This document shows positions 27,001 through 37,470 of a DNA stretch of 64,000 bases, piece by piece (position 1 is the first letter of the stretch; the number at the start of each line of letters is the position of its first letter). A program made the position numbers and the translations under genes. The stretch is from assembly GCF_014066305.1 (NCBI RefSeq), contig NW_023501056.1, forward strand, positions 852,865 through 916,864, in the 5' to 3' direction. This stretch comes from Letharia columbiana (taxonomy: Eukaryota; Ascomycota; Lecanoromycetes; Lecanorales; Parmeliaceae). The notes below the pieces were generated by a model. The model made no database searches, had not been told where the DNA came from, and saw only the letters and a list, made by a program, of their open reading frames with translations.

Positions 27001-28445
27001 TAGCTCGTCACCGTTCTGTGTCTGGTGTTGAAAAGGTACGTCACTCTTTGACATATCTGGCCGAGCAACATTGGTAGCGCTCGCCAGGGGTATCGACGGA
27101 GCTGAAGCCTGTGAGGGCTGAGGAGCAACATTGTAGTGAGAGTTGTTGAGATATCCTTGTAGATTGGCTTGGGGATAGTACTGCTGATCAACAGGTAGGT
27201 GAAAAGGCTGCAACGGCTCCATACTCGTGCTGATCCCGTTCCAAGATGCGCGATAGCTCATACCATTGTAAGAGACTAGTGTGCTACCGTCCGGAAACAA
27301 CACCAGGGGTACCATAGGAGCTTGCGCTTGCATTGCTGGACCCATGAAAGATTGGTACCCGAATGGCAAATCGTTGAAGGGAATGGCTGTTTGCGTTGAG
27401 GTAGTCTGAGGTGCATGCTGAAGGCTCATACCACCGACACTGCCGCCCTGGCTTTGCAAATAGTCACCTAACGTCATGGAAGATGTTGCTTGCGGGTTCT
27501 GAGTACGAATGTTTGATTGAGTCGAGCGGCTTTCCTTCTGAGAAGATCTTGCCGTTGCTGGACCGTCTCGAAGAAGACCGTTGAGCGAGCCAAAATCTAG
27601 CATCGGTGGCGGCGAGGAGGGACCAGCTGGAACGATGCGACCTCCCGCTGTCACTCGATGGTGTGGAGGAGAAGCGTGTGCCTTCAAGAATCGCGCAAAA
27701 CCATCGTGTCGCTGTAAAATAGAGTTCTCTGGAGGAGCATGTGGTTGACGAAATGGCTGATGCATGTACTTTGATTTCCCTGCAGGGTAAACGGTGTGGC
27801 TGTGAGTTTCTGCGATACCAGAAGAGATGTTGGAGACGTCAGACAGGCCCCTAGAGCGTGTTGGTAGTCGACGTGACGTTGCAGCTCCCATATACTGGAA
27901 GATGTTCTCTGGAATTAGGATTTAGCTCATCTCATGGAAGCCTGGAAAGCTGGAACATCATAGCACTCACCTGCGATTGCCTCCGGTTTAACGCGCAACA
28001 TAACTGGCACCGCGGGCTGTGTCTCTTTCAACCTCAGCAGAGTCGCAATGTCGTACACCTTCTTCGCTGGCTGACAGCCTTTTTGACGAGAGGCATGGTC
28101 GTCTGTTTTAGCAAGAGATTGTTTTGCTTGGCTGGCACAAGGTGGAGCCCCGTCGACATGAGCGCGTTGCAGCTCGGTTGCATCGTTTGAGGGTTGATCG
28201 TGCTGAGACTGTTCTTGGACCCAATCAACGATGGTAGATCTGACAGGAGGGAGGGTCTCGGAAGACGGGCGGTCGTTTGCTAAAGGTAGGGTCATGTTTC
28301 TTATGGCGTCGAGGTCAAGGTAGCTGGTCTCGCTGAGTTCAGGGTTCGCGTTGATCAGGGAGAATGCATCTGTTCCTGGGCTAGAATCAACACTCTGCAT
28401 ACGGGGTGGGGAAGGGACATTTGTCCAGCCCCCTGAGGACTGCAT
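24054..28445 (-). CDS. Large low-complexity protein with candidate eIF4E-binding motif
   Basis: Three exons: 27971-28445, 24893-27908 and 24054-24837, giving 1424 residues. Introns of 62 bp (GTGAGT...CCAG) and 55 bp (GTAGGT...GTAG) close in phase. The protein is rich in Ser, Pro, Gln and Thr and mostly disordered. Near residue 131 it has VYDIATLLRLKE, which fits the Y-x4-L-Phi consensus of eIF4E-binding proteins, followed by KETQPAVPVMLRVKPEAI, so a role in translational control is possible (inference). A more ordered middle part has VIDYEDIEYAARYLYNWTKD and PLDEVTQKYLDDMKAYNTFKN. The start ATG lies 5 nt after a 17-bp tandem duplication that breaks the frame with an open stretch upstream, so the true N-terminus may be longer. 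Confidence 0.8.
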
Positions 28446-30148
28446 TTGAGAGTTGTAGAGCTGCTTGAGTTGTAGAGCTGCTTTTGGGCAGGTGGCTGTC
28501 GTGTCTGGGTTGGGGTATGGAGTTGTGATGGTGTGTAAGTTGACTCACCTAGAGCAGAAGAAATTTCAAACACTAGAAGCAGACAACTTGTGCCAGCGAT
28601 GATCCCGGTCGATTATGTGAGCGAAAGGTTATTGGTGGCAATAAGTGTGATGGTTGCCGACGGCGATGAGGTTGTTGAGCTTGAGAAGGCATGTTTACAG
28701 AAACGAGAATGCTCTAATGTCTTAGCCGGAGCACAGAGATCTCCTATTTGGCAAGAGCGGCTGTAACTCCTTCCTTATGAGAATCATGTGCATCTTCTAC
28801 CTTTGACATTTGTGAACAAGAGAATGGTAAACGATATTTGTGGGCGGATGGCAGTGTATCCAGAGTCCACGTTTTTGCCACTATTCATGTATATAAATTG
28901 TTGCAAGACACCAAATGCTGGAGTCCATCAACTTCTCAAGCTTTAATGACTATTGGAGCACAAGAGGGGCGACTGCCAATTCGGCGATGTAGCAAGGCTT
29001 GCAAGCATTTGACGTGTCGAGTATAACTGATACAGCCTTCAGATCATTTTGTTAATGAGGCTTCTCCCCGCACCTGAAAAGGGGTCTAAATTTGTTCTGG
29101 AATTTGGTACAGGAAGCACGAAGTCCTCGTCTCGTATAAGGCTCTTATTTGCCTCATCAGAGTCTGGTTCATGGTATGGTCTAGCACGGGTCAGAAGGGT
29201 CATGGTATAGTGAGGACAAGTTTCTGGAAGCGACTGGAGGTTAATCAGATCACTAGGGTTCAGGGTCAATGGCAGGATATTCAATTTGATGCATTGCCTC
29301 CAGAGTAGCAAGCCATATTTGAGCCGATGGTGCCATGAGATTTGCACGCCTTAGAAGTACAGCATCACAGTGGACTCTATCTATCAGAGGCTGTGGTATC
29401 TTCGATGAAGAAGTAAGAGCCAAGGTTACTTTACGCTGACGGTGCTTCATTCTTCGTCAATTTCCGTTGAAGGGATGAAAGACGTAGCTTGTCGCTTGAT
29501 TCGTCACGGCACTTTTGCGGATGACTAGAAAATCGACGCCTATCTCATGGTCGAAAGCCTCATACGATGACTCCAGATCCTCCTTCTAAATGCTGAATCT
29601 ATGAATGGAGCACATTCTTGAATCGCTGGTAGCTACCTACAAGTAAGTTCTGGCATGGACTTTTGGAGGATTGAAAAGCCCAATTCAGGTGATTTATACT
29701 TTTCGTCATGCTGGCTCTGGACTAGCGGAAGATCACCCGGCAAGTCAGGAGCTAAGGTACCTTGGCGCAGGGCAAGACCTGATCAAAGATTCGAGGCACT
29801 GTGAACACTCGCGACAAGTTGAATACAACGCGGTCCGGACATAAGTTCGAACCAAGACCAGCATCCTTTTTCTACTTCCTTCACCTCGTTCAGTTCAGAT
29901 ATTAGGAGGCTCTGCGGCACATTCGAGTAAGCTCAGAGACAGCTTTCCTAGCAATTCTTGCGTCGAGCCTGCTCCCCGAGCACCCACAAGCTGTGTCTGG
30001 TCTGCGTAGAGCAACAGTGTGACCCTTGTCTCTTAGTTCCATCACAAGCTACTGACTCTTCGCCACTGCGCTGCCTCTTAGGAGATATCTAAAAAGCATC
30101 TCCACCCCCATCTTCTTCGCCAAACCTCCAACTACTAGAAACGACAGT
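28446..30148. other. Intergenic between divergent genes
   Basis: 1.7 kb. It holds a minus ATG at 28692 with a 39-codon frame (MPSQAQQPHRRRQPSH...) that could be a leader ORF or a first exon of the large gene at 24054-28445. No other gene is recognised; frames at 29039-29450 are not convincing. Confidence 0.5.
28451..28484. repeat. 17-bp tandem duplication at the 5' end of a gene
   Basis: Plus strand: two copies of agttgtagagctgcttg in direct succession (the second copy differs at its last base). They sit just upstream, in the minus sense, of the ATG at 28445. With one copy removed the upstream open frame (to about 28573) would run into the protein in phase; with two copies it does not. Confidence 0.85.
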
Positions 30149-32825
30149 ATGGAGACTATTGGGAGCAGACTCCGCAAGAGACGCCGTACGAGCCCGATGT
30201 ACAATGAGGATAGCGAGGACTCTTCTCCACCGCCCAAACGAGCACACCCTAATAGGGGTGCATCTACCCGTGGCAAACGTGGGCAAGCTGCTATCTCACA
30301 ACAGAGCATGCCTGCATCTTCCCATGAAGAACCACAACCCCCTGTACACGCGGCATCGCCAGTACCTGAGACTTCTCCTCCAGTTGCCTCGCCAGCCTCC
30401 GCGCCTAGCATTCAGCAGCCTCCCCAGGAAGCGCCTACTTCCAATCGGCACCTTCCATCTGGGCAACCCTCTCCCCTAGGTGCACATCCACCAGACATCA
30501 ACACCGTTATTGCAGACATCATCAACCATGGTGAGACAGTTGAAAGCCACTGTGCCTCCCAAGGGTATGCTGCAATGGGTATGGTGGACACAGAAAGCTA
30601 TTCACAACTAGGAGCTAGTCTACATCTCAAGCTTCAAAGCCTTCCCATCTTGGACAATTTGGTAAGCTGCTATGGGTTACCGAGACGATGTGATCGCTAA
30701 GGAGTACAGGCCACACAAATCATAAATACCTTAGCCAAATCCTCATACCAAGAAATCCTCACCATAGCCACGAAACCTGACTCCGATCCCGGTCAAGCCT
30801 ACGCGACTCTAAAGTCTCTTTTCGATCATACTAAGAAGGTCTACTCGATCACTGAGCCTTTCCTAAACCCTTATGAGCTTGGACTTGTGGAGAACGCCCA
30901 TCTTGATACAATCAGGAAAGCAAACATGGCTACATTCGTTTCGAGTGTCTTTGGGAGCCAAGACGTAGGATTCTATCATCTTAACGAAAACTTTCTTGAC
31001 ACCTTCGTCGCAGATGGCGGCCGTCTTTTGAAGAATCAAGCTCAGTTGCTCCTGGATCTGAAGACACAGGCCTACATATCTGCTGCAACCACTGGCGAAC
31101 GTAGCAGAGAGGCAATTCTTGATGACCTATTTCCGCATGACCTAGGGGATCGCTTGCTGAGGCGAAGAACTGGCGCTAAACAGTTGGCTCCGAGCGAAGC
31201 GGAATTTGTGCAGCGTGCTCAGAATCGAAGGAAGGCGTTGCTTGAAGAACCAAACACCGAAGCAGGGATGGCGGCTCTGCCAGGGAAATACATTTGGGAA
31301 GATTTCTTGAGGGACATTAGTACATATGTGAGCAAGAACTTCGAGGCCATTGCTGGTATAGCTGTGAGTGCATTCTGACCGTCTGCGAAGTGCTCGCTGA
31401 CATTCTGGCAAGGCTCGTAAGGCGCCTCGCCCCGGCCGCGGATCGAACGTCTTTACCGCCGAAAAGAGTAAACAACAGCCTCAGTCGCAGCAGCGTCTTA
31501 CACTACAACAGCAGCAGGTACCACAACAAGAACGCCATACTCGGCAGATGCCGCAAATGCAACGTGAAATTTCACTAGGAGGATTGCCCGCCCCAGCGGA
31601 GACAGAAAACCTTCATATTGATCCTCGCATTTCCGGAAATGATGACATCGCTGAGAGGGCGGCACGTGCAGCTCCTGTCGCGATGCAGGACTTTGGAAAC
31701 AATGAAGGTTCTTTAACTCCTCAACAGCCTCTGCAAGAAGCTCAGTCATCAGATGAAACCAGAACCCCGGGTTCAGTGCAACCCGTTGTGAAAGGAGACT
31801 TGCCCCAAATCCAGTATCACTTTGAGCATCCGCTTCATCCAAATGTACCTGCTCCACCACCGCCTCATTGGACATTGACGCCGTATGACCATCCTCAGCA
31901 AGCACAAGGACGTACACCCGTCCAACAACAATGGCAAGGGCAAGGGCAAATGAACATGGGACAACTTCATCCATCATATAGCGACCCGAATCTCATTCCC
32001 TACCCAACACAATCAGCACCTACTTCGGTGCTATATGAACGGGCAAGGCAAGCTGCCACAGCCAAATCGTCTCCGAACAATCGTCGTACCGGCCATCCAA
32101 GTCAACGTCGCCCATGGACTATAGAAGAAGAGAATTCGCTCATGGCAGGCCTGGATCGTGTCAAAGGACCTCACTGGAGTCAGATTCTCGCAATGTTTGG
32201 TCCAGGTGGTACTATCAACGAAGTACTCAAGGATCGAAACCAAGTCCAGCTCAAGGACAAAGCGCGCAATCTCAAGCTCTTCTTTTTGAAGAGCGGCATC
32301 GAGGTTCCGTATTATCTGCAATTTGTCACTGGCGAGTTGAAGACAAGAGCGCCAGCTCAAGCGGCCAAGAATGAGGCTAAGGTTAAAAGTGCAACGAGTG
32401 AGGATCGTGCTCATGTCGAAGGTGTCTTAGCTCTTGCCGGAGGGCAGCTGCCGGAGTCAGATCAAGCTGCAACAGATAGGGAAGATCAGGAAAGTGCTGT
32501 GCAGAATGGTGACATCGTTATGGGAGATGCAGACGGTGGCCATGATAGTGCCATGGGCAACAGGACAGAGGCTGATTTCGGTACCGCAAACGGACAGGAT
32601 GTTGCTGGAGAAAGCGCCGACGCGCTAAGGGACGATGTTGGAGAGATCGCACTACTAAAGCAGGAAAAACCAGAGCAGCATCGGACACAGCAAGCACAAA
32701 TGTTACCTACGAATGTTTACATGAACGGGATCGACGGCAGACCAAATACCCTCAACTTGCATACTCAAGCAATGCATAAGCCTAATCTGGACTCATCAAA
32801 CACCGATCCAGCTCTCCTCGTTTGA
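30149..32825 (+). CDS. Telomere/telobox-binding TRF-like Myb protein (Tbf1/Taz1 type)
   Basis: Three exons: 30149-30661, 30710-31363 and 31413-32825, with introns of 48 and 49 bp, giving 859 residues. Proteins of this type bind TTAGGG-like repeats at telomeres or promoters. Seen: a basic N-terminus (RLRKRRRTS), a Pro-rich linker, a helical TRF-homology-like region at about residues 120-390 with [20 protein letters not shown] and [19 protein letters not shown], a Gln-rich linker, and one Myb domain at about residues 620-690: [26 protein letters not shown], and the telobox helix [17 protein letters not shown]. The telobox consensus VDLKDKWRN is close, with Ala in place of the usual Trp. The acidic C-terminus is disordered. 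Tbf1 versus Taz1/TRF identity is not resolved. Confidence 0.88.
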
Positions 32826-33429
32826 TTGAGATGTGCCTATTACCGATGAGGGCCTTGACACAACTTCGTTGCCGCTAGCTCGAGGAAATCCCAGTCAAGG
32901 TTCAGTATAAGAAGGCGCCCATGGTTCTCAATCTTTCTTCGACGATGCTGTTCATTCAATGACGTCCTGTTGCACCCGTTACATACCTTTTTTCATTACA
33001 GGATTTCCAGATATCGAAGGTGCATGCAGAAGGTGTGACTGGTGACACTGAGTTTGTTCCAGTATCTCACACAACTTGAGAGCATTTGGGATTGCTCTTT
33101 GATGAGGACTTCTTTAGTTTGGAGCAATACATAGTTGACTGCATACGTTCATGCTAATAGATACCACGGGAGGGCGGGGAAAGGCACCAGGTTTTGACAC
33201 TCGAGCCAACGAACATGTACATATGTAGATCAAGCTTGACACCAGATCAATACGGACTCTACGGGTCATGACAACCTTCTAAAACTCATAGTGCCTCCAT
33301 ATCGTTTGGCCAAATAATGTTGGCTTATCCATACCCTTCTCGCGAGACTTCATCCGGGTCAAAACGCCTCGCAATGCCTGCGCCTTCATCCATGCAATCC
33401 CCATCATTCTACTACCACCCAACCCCGCA
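32826..33429. other. Convergent 3' intergenic region
   Basis: 604 bp between the 3' ends of the TRF-like gene and TAF10. No reading frame is convincing; terminators and 3' UTRs are expected here. Confidence 0.5.
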
Positions 33430-34206
33430 TCACCGATAAAACTCCCCCCTCTTAACATTAACCCCGTACTCCCCAACCGCACACCCCAAATCCTCCATCG
33501 TCAACACCGCCCGTCCCGCCTGCCCGCCTCCCCCTCCACCCCCTCCATACCCCGCCCTCTGCACCCCCAGCACATGCTGCCCACTCTTCCCCTTGTCGTC
33601 CTTCCCCCCGCCGCCGGCCTTCCCGGCCCCGGCTTGCTGCCCCGCCCCGCCTTCCGCTCCCGGTATGGCGGCGGCCGCGGTGGTGGATTGCCCCGCGCCC
33701 GTGGCGGAGGATCGCATCCGCGAGTACTGATACGCGTCGGCTGCTATGTCGGCGATGAACTTCTGCGTCGCGAGCGCGAGGAGCCGCGCGAGGGGGAGCG
33801 GGGTCGTGGTGGGGGATAGCCCGGCCAGGAGGAGGTGGTGCTGCGTTACTGCGTCGGGGATCTGGATGCGCGTCAGTGAGATTTTTTCTTCGTTTGTGGG
33901 GGGAGGCGAGGCGGAGGATCGGGAAAGAGTGGTAAGCAAGCCGGGGAGAAAAAAACGTACGATGGGTGCGTAGTCGTCCATCTTGCCCAGGAAATCCCGC
34001 AGTGAGATGTCCTTCCGGGTCGCTTCTCGGGGCTCGGGGAGCGCTTCGTCCAGGGCTGGGTTCTCCGGGTCGGGAGGCGCGGGGTCTATGGCCATGTCGA
34101 TATCGGGGTCGAGCTCGGCGTCGTCGGTGATGGAGGGTTGTTGGGTGGTGGAGGGATCGGGGGCGGAGGTGGGGTTGGGGTTGGGATTGGGATTGGGGGA
34201 GGCCAT
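33430..34206 (-). CDS. TAF10: TFIID/SAGA subunit TAF10
   Basis: Two exons, 33961-34206 and 33430-33861, giving 225 residues. TAF10 is a histone-fold subunit of TFIID and SAGA. Seen: a repetitive Asn-Pro N-terminus, an acidic linker, [14 protein letters not shown] joined across the intron to [15 protein letters not shown], then [23 protein letters not shown] of the histone fold, a Gly/Ala-rich insertion, and the C-terminal [19 protein letters not shown]. The 99-bp intron (GTACGT...CCAG) is a multiple of three without a stop, so the unspliced frame would simply add 33 residues; the spliced join matches the family. Confidence 0.93.
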   Translation of the reverse strand: MASPNPNPNPNPTSAPDPSTTQQPSITDDAELDPDIDMAIDPAPPDPENPALDEALPEPREATRKDISLRDFLGKMDDYAPIVRFFLPGLLTTLSRSSASPPPTNEEKISLTRIQIPDAVTQHHLLLAGLSPTTTPLPLARLLALATQKFIADIAADAYQYSRMRSSATGAGQSTTAAAAIPGAEGGAGQQAGAGKAGGGGKDDKGKSGQHVLGVQRAGYGGGGGGGGQAGRAVLTMEDLGCAVGEYGVNVKRGEFYR

Positions 34207-35041
34207 GGTGGCAAAGGATAGAAGCGCTGTGAGGGTGATGCAGTATACTCGCTGTCAAGACGTGGTGGTGTAGGAGTGTAGGGGTGTTGAAGGTTGAGTT
34301 GCTGATGTACTTTGCAGCACCAGCAATTGGTTATCGCTGTCAGCCTTATGGAAGGGCTGCCAAGACTTTTCGCTCAATCGAACGAATCTCAAATCGTCCT
34401 CCGCCACTTCTCAATTGTGAAAGAGACGACCAATCTCAAACAAATCTTGGGACAAATAGATGCTGAGCAGTCGCAAAGTTGCGACAGTGTTTGTGTTGGA
34501 CATACCAGGCACAACATGGCGTTTCTTTCTTACCTCGAAAGTGTTTCATGCAAGCACCAGCTTCCTAAAACATCTGTCGCAAACTCCAGACATTCGTCTA
34601 ATACGATTACCTAGACAAGGCGTCCTTGCCTAGGCGAGTGAAAAAGCAGAAGGGATGTTTTTCACCATAAGATGAATCTGTGAGTCACCTGGCATGTTTG
34701 CGATAGTGGACTTGAGACGTAATAGAAAAATGAAACGAGCCTTCGTTACTTGTACCGCTCAAGAGGGTAACATCCTCTATCAGTAGGTTGGGCAGTTGTC
34801 CTCTTTCACCTACGTTTCATGGAAGCACGTGACGGTTTGTGGACCTTATGAATACCCATCATCCCCAGGTCCTTTTGATTATTCTCAAGAAACAAGACAT
34901 AAACCCTCTACCTCGTTACAAGAGAAAGCAACCAGACATAGCCCATCTAAATCATTCAAAGAGAAAGCAACAAGGCATACTCCCTCTACATCGGCACACA
35001 AGACCTCCGCATTAGAACTATCGTTACGACGCCTCACAATT
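34207..35041. other. Upstream part of duplicated unit A
   Basis: About 0.8 kb before the first duplicated secreted-protein gene. From about 34285 it is similar to the sequence starting near 35844 (for example TGTTGAAGGT, and GGGCTGCCAAGACTTTTC versus GAGCTGCCAAGACTCTTC). No ATG-initiated gene is found; a frame open from 34796 begins without ATG. Confidence 0.6.
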
Positions 35042-35580
35042 ATGGCACTGATTCTCGCAACCGCTTTCATCGCCATCACAGCGCTCGCTCTCCCCAATCC
35101 CACCAACTCCATCCTACCACGCGACTTCCCTGAGCCTCTAGGACGCAACCAGGGGTCTCCTTTCACCGCCCTCACGTTCACAATATACGAAGAGCCGGAC
35201 TGCAAAGGTAAACCCGCAGGTACCTACGCAGGCTCTTACGGCTTCTACGAAGCCCACCAAATGCAATCCTATAGGCTCACCCGCACACTAACTATTCACG
35301 AAGTGTTAGACTTCTACTCTGGCTCGGCGACAGATCTGACAGTCAATAATACACACGATCCCACCAAGAACGGACATTATACAGAGGCTTGCTGGCTGTA
35401 TGACGCAACGGCGGGGATAAATGCTACTGAAAAGGATCAGGCTACTGAGGGGGGCGGGCACAATGGGAAGACTGCAGGGTGCCATACTCTTAACAAGAAT
35501 GAGTGGTGTGCGATACTATGGTTACCGTAAACCATTGCATGACAGGGCGCCGGCGCTCTTAAGTGCCACAGGTCAGATTG
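34285..35580. repeat. Segmental tandem duplication, unit A
   Basis: Diverged direct repeat with 35844-37470. Shared parts: the left boundary segment (TGTTGAAGGT...), the CTGCCAAGACT segment, the secreted-protein coding sequence, and the 3' flank (CCGGCGCTCTTAAGTGCCAC versus TGGCGCTCTCTTGCATGTCAC). Identity is partial and the boundaries are approximate. Confidence 0.7.
35042..35530 (+). CDS. Small secreted protein A (tandem paralogue)
   Basis: A single-exon gene of 162 residues from ATG 35042. The signal peptide is MALILATAFIAITALALP, then a short pro-like stretch with LPRDFPEPLG. The mature part has four cysteines (DCKG, EACW, GCHTL, EWCAIL), probably two disulfides, and aromatic strands such as YEEPDCKG and GSYGFYEAHQMQSY. 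Potential N-glycosylation sites occur (NNT, INAT). Apoplastic secretion is inferred; the function is unknown. The closest relative in the window is the gene at 36937. The frame is open upstream but without ATG, so this start is chosen. Confidence 0.82.
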   Translation: MALILATAFIAITALALPNPTNSILPRDFPEPLGRNQGSPFTALTFTIYEEPDCKGKPAGTYAGSYGFYEAHQMQSYRLTRTLTIHEVLDFYSGSATDLTVNNTHDPTKNGHYTEACWLYDATAGINATEKDQATEGGGHNGKTAGCHTLNKNEWCAILWLP

Positions 35581-36936
35581 CAAGATGTATCTGACGCTAG
35601 GATGCGATATTGGCTTGGAATCTTGGGTTAGACTTAGTCTCGAGGGATTGGATAAGCAGGGTGCTGGGAAGGAATCGATGCCGCGAGAAGACACCCCCAT
35701 GCGTTGAATTTGATTTATGATAATGCGATTCGAATTGTCAGTGGCGTTTGGTGTATTTTTAGTCATTTTGCCGGGTGTGAGGGAGAAAGATAGAAGGCCA
35801 AATATTCGCCATCATGACGGTTCTGGGCGAGAGAGTCGAGGGCTGTTGAAGGTGGAAGCATTGATATGTATTGCAAAGGCTTTTGGTCAATCAACGCCTG
35901 GTGACACTGTCAGCCTGGTCCGTTTGGGAGAGCTGCCAAGACTCTTCCATCCTTCCGCTTCAATCATTTCTCCATCACTTCTCCATAAACAGAGAGAAAA
36001 GTCTATATGCGGTGCATTTGCATACACAACAATGCTTGGCCTTACGTCCGCGCTGCTACGAGAACGATTTGTGGCCAACGATGCCTACTTCGTGTGACAA
36101 ACTAGAAACAAGCCAAATGCTGTCAAAAGGAGAGACATCTGGAGTTGGGGGACGACTGAGATGTCATCTTACCTTTTTAAAGCACGCATCTCAGTTATAG
36201 AGGGAGAAATGAGGGGAGAGTCATGCTAAGGACAGTGTTTGCCACATCCATACCGGCCTTGGGCATTGGAACAATATTTACATGCGCAGCCAGCGACGCA
36301 TGGTGCACGTTTCAGCGTTGACAGCATCGCTTCATTGGACAAGAAAGAAGCCCCTCCTATTCCTGCAAATAATCTCGTTTCAAATTCGTCTTTAACGAGT
36401 GTTTGTCTGACACCTCGTGACGTCTCTTTCTGATCCTTTGAGATGTTTCATGCAAGGATCAGGAAAGGAGCACCGCCAACTCCAAGCCCCCATCTCAACT
36501 TCTCGGACAAGGCTTGCCTCTCGAGGAAAGTAGGAAAGAAAAAGGGAAGATCGCCCAAAAGAAGATGAAACGTTGACTTGGCCGGCGTTTTGGAATGGCG
36601 CTGAAACTGGCAACAAAAAAACCATGAAACGATAATTCATTCACTTGTCCGGCGGTCAGCAGAATTTTTCGCCAACTCTGGCAGGTTACAGTGTTTGAAA
36701 CAAAGACCTCCATCAGCATAAAGGAGGCAGACGCTTGTTCTATTTACAGAAAACCTTTGTGGAATAATTCTCCTCTCCCACGTGCGTTCTCTTTGGGAGT
36801 ATCACAGGTCGTGGCCACGTAAGTATTCATCATCTCCAACCCTGCGAACAATTTTCAAGCAAACATATCTGATCCCTCCATCTGAGTACCTAACCCCTTC
36901 TGTTCCCCTCTAAACGATCATACAACGCTCGCAAGT
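35531..36936. other. Between the duplicated genes; upstream part of unit B
   Basis: 1.4 kb. The left part is the 3' flank of gene A, the rest from about 35844 is the diverged copy of the unit A upstream region. Short frames (35717-36200) are not supported as genes. Confidence 0.55.
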
Positions 36937-37470
36937 ATGACACTGCTCCTCACGGCTGCCCTCATCGCCGCCACCGCGCTCGCTCTCCCCACCACCAATG
37001 ACCTTCTACCGCGCGACTTCCCCCAACCCCTGGGCCTCGACCCCGGCCTCCTCTTCTCCCAGCTCACATTCATCACCTACGCCGAGCCGTCCTGCCAGGG
37101 CGACGGGCACGTCTTCACGGGCGCCTACGGCTACTACGACGCCTTCCAGATGCGATCCTACAGCCTCAGCCGCTCGCTCCTGGCCGACGAGGTCTTGGAC
37201 TTTTACACCGGCTACGGGACCGGGTTGAAGGACCGGTATTCGGTCGATCACGCCATGGATGCCCATTACACGGAGGCGTGTCTGCGGTACGATGCAACGG
37301 CGGGCATCAATGCGACGACGCACGATAGTGAGGGCCATGGGAGGTGGAATGGGTGCCATACGCTCAATAATAACGAGTGGTGTGCGGTTGTGTGGCTGAA
37401 ACCTGGTAATTAGGAGATGGAGTGCTGGCGCTCTCTTGCATGTCACGGCATCGATTGTGCAAGGCATAAA
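35844..37470. repeat. Segmental tandem duplication, unit B
   Basis: Diverged direct repeat of 34285-35580. It is longer, because the region between the left boundary and the gene is about 0.3 kb larger than in unit A. Boundaries are approximate. Confidence 0.7.
36937..37413 (+). CDS. Small secreted protein B (tandem paralogue)
   Basis: A single-exon gene of 158 residues. The signal peptide MTLLLTAALIAATALALP is followed by LLPRDFPQPLGLD, parallel to LPRDFPEPLG in gene A. Four cysteines sit in the same places (SCQG, EACL, GCHTL, EWCAVV) and the DATAGINAT segment is shared exactly. This copy is clearly GC-richer at third positions than gene A, which points to different mutation or selection histories after duplication. 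Function is unknown; secretion is inferred. Confidence 0.87.
   Translation: MTLLLTAALIAATALALPTTNDLLPRDFPQPLGLDPGLLFSQLTFITYAEPSCQGDGHVFTGAYGYYDAFQMRSYSLSRSLLADEVLDFYTGYGTGLKDRYSVDHAMDAHYTEACLRYDATAGINATTHDSEGHGRWNGCHTLNNNEWCAVVWLKPGN

Noticed and set aside
33458..34258. 266-codon minus-strand frame over TAF10
   Set aside because: Arg/His/Pro-rich shadow caused by the high GC content; TAF10 in the other frame is unmistakable.
34682..34698. 17-bp identity TGAGTCACCTGGCATGT shared with about 60412-60428
   Set aside because: Similarity does not extend on either side, so a chance match or a short motif is more likely than a repeat family.
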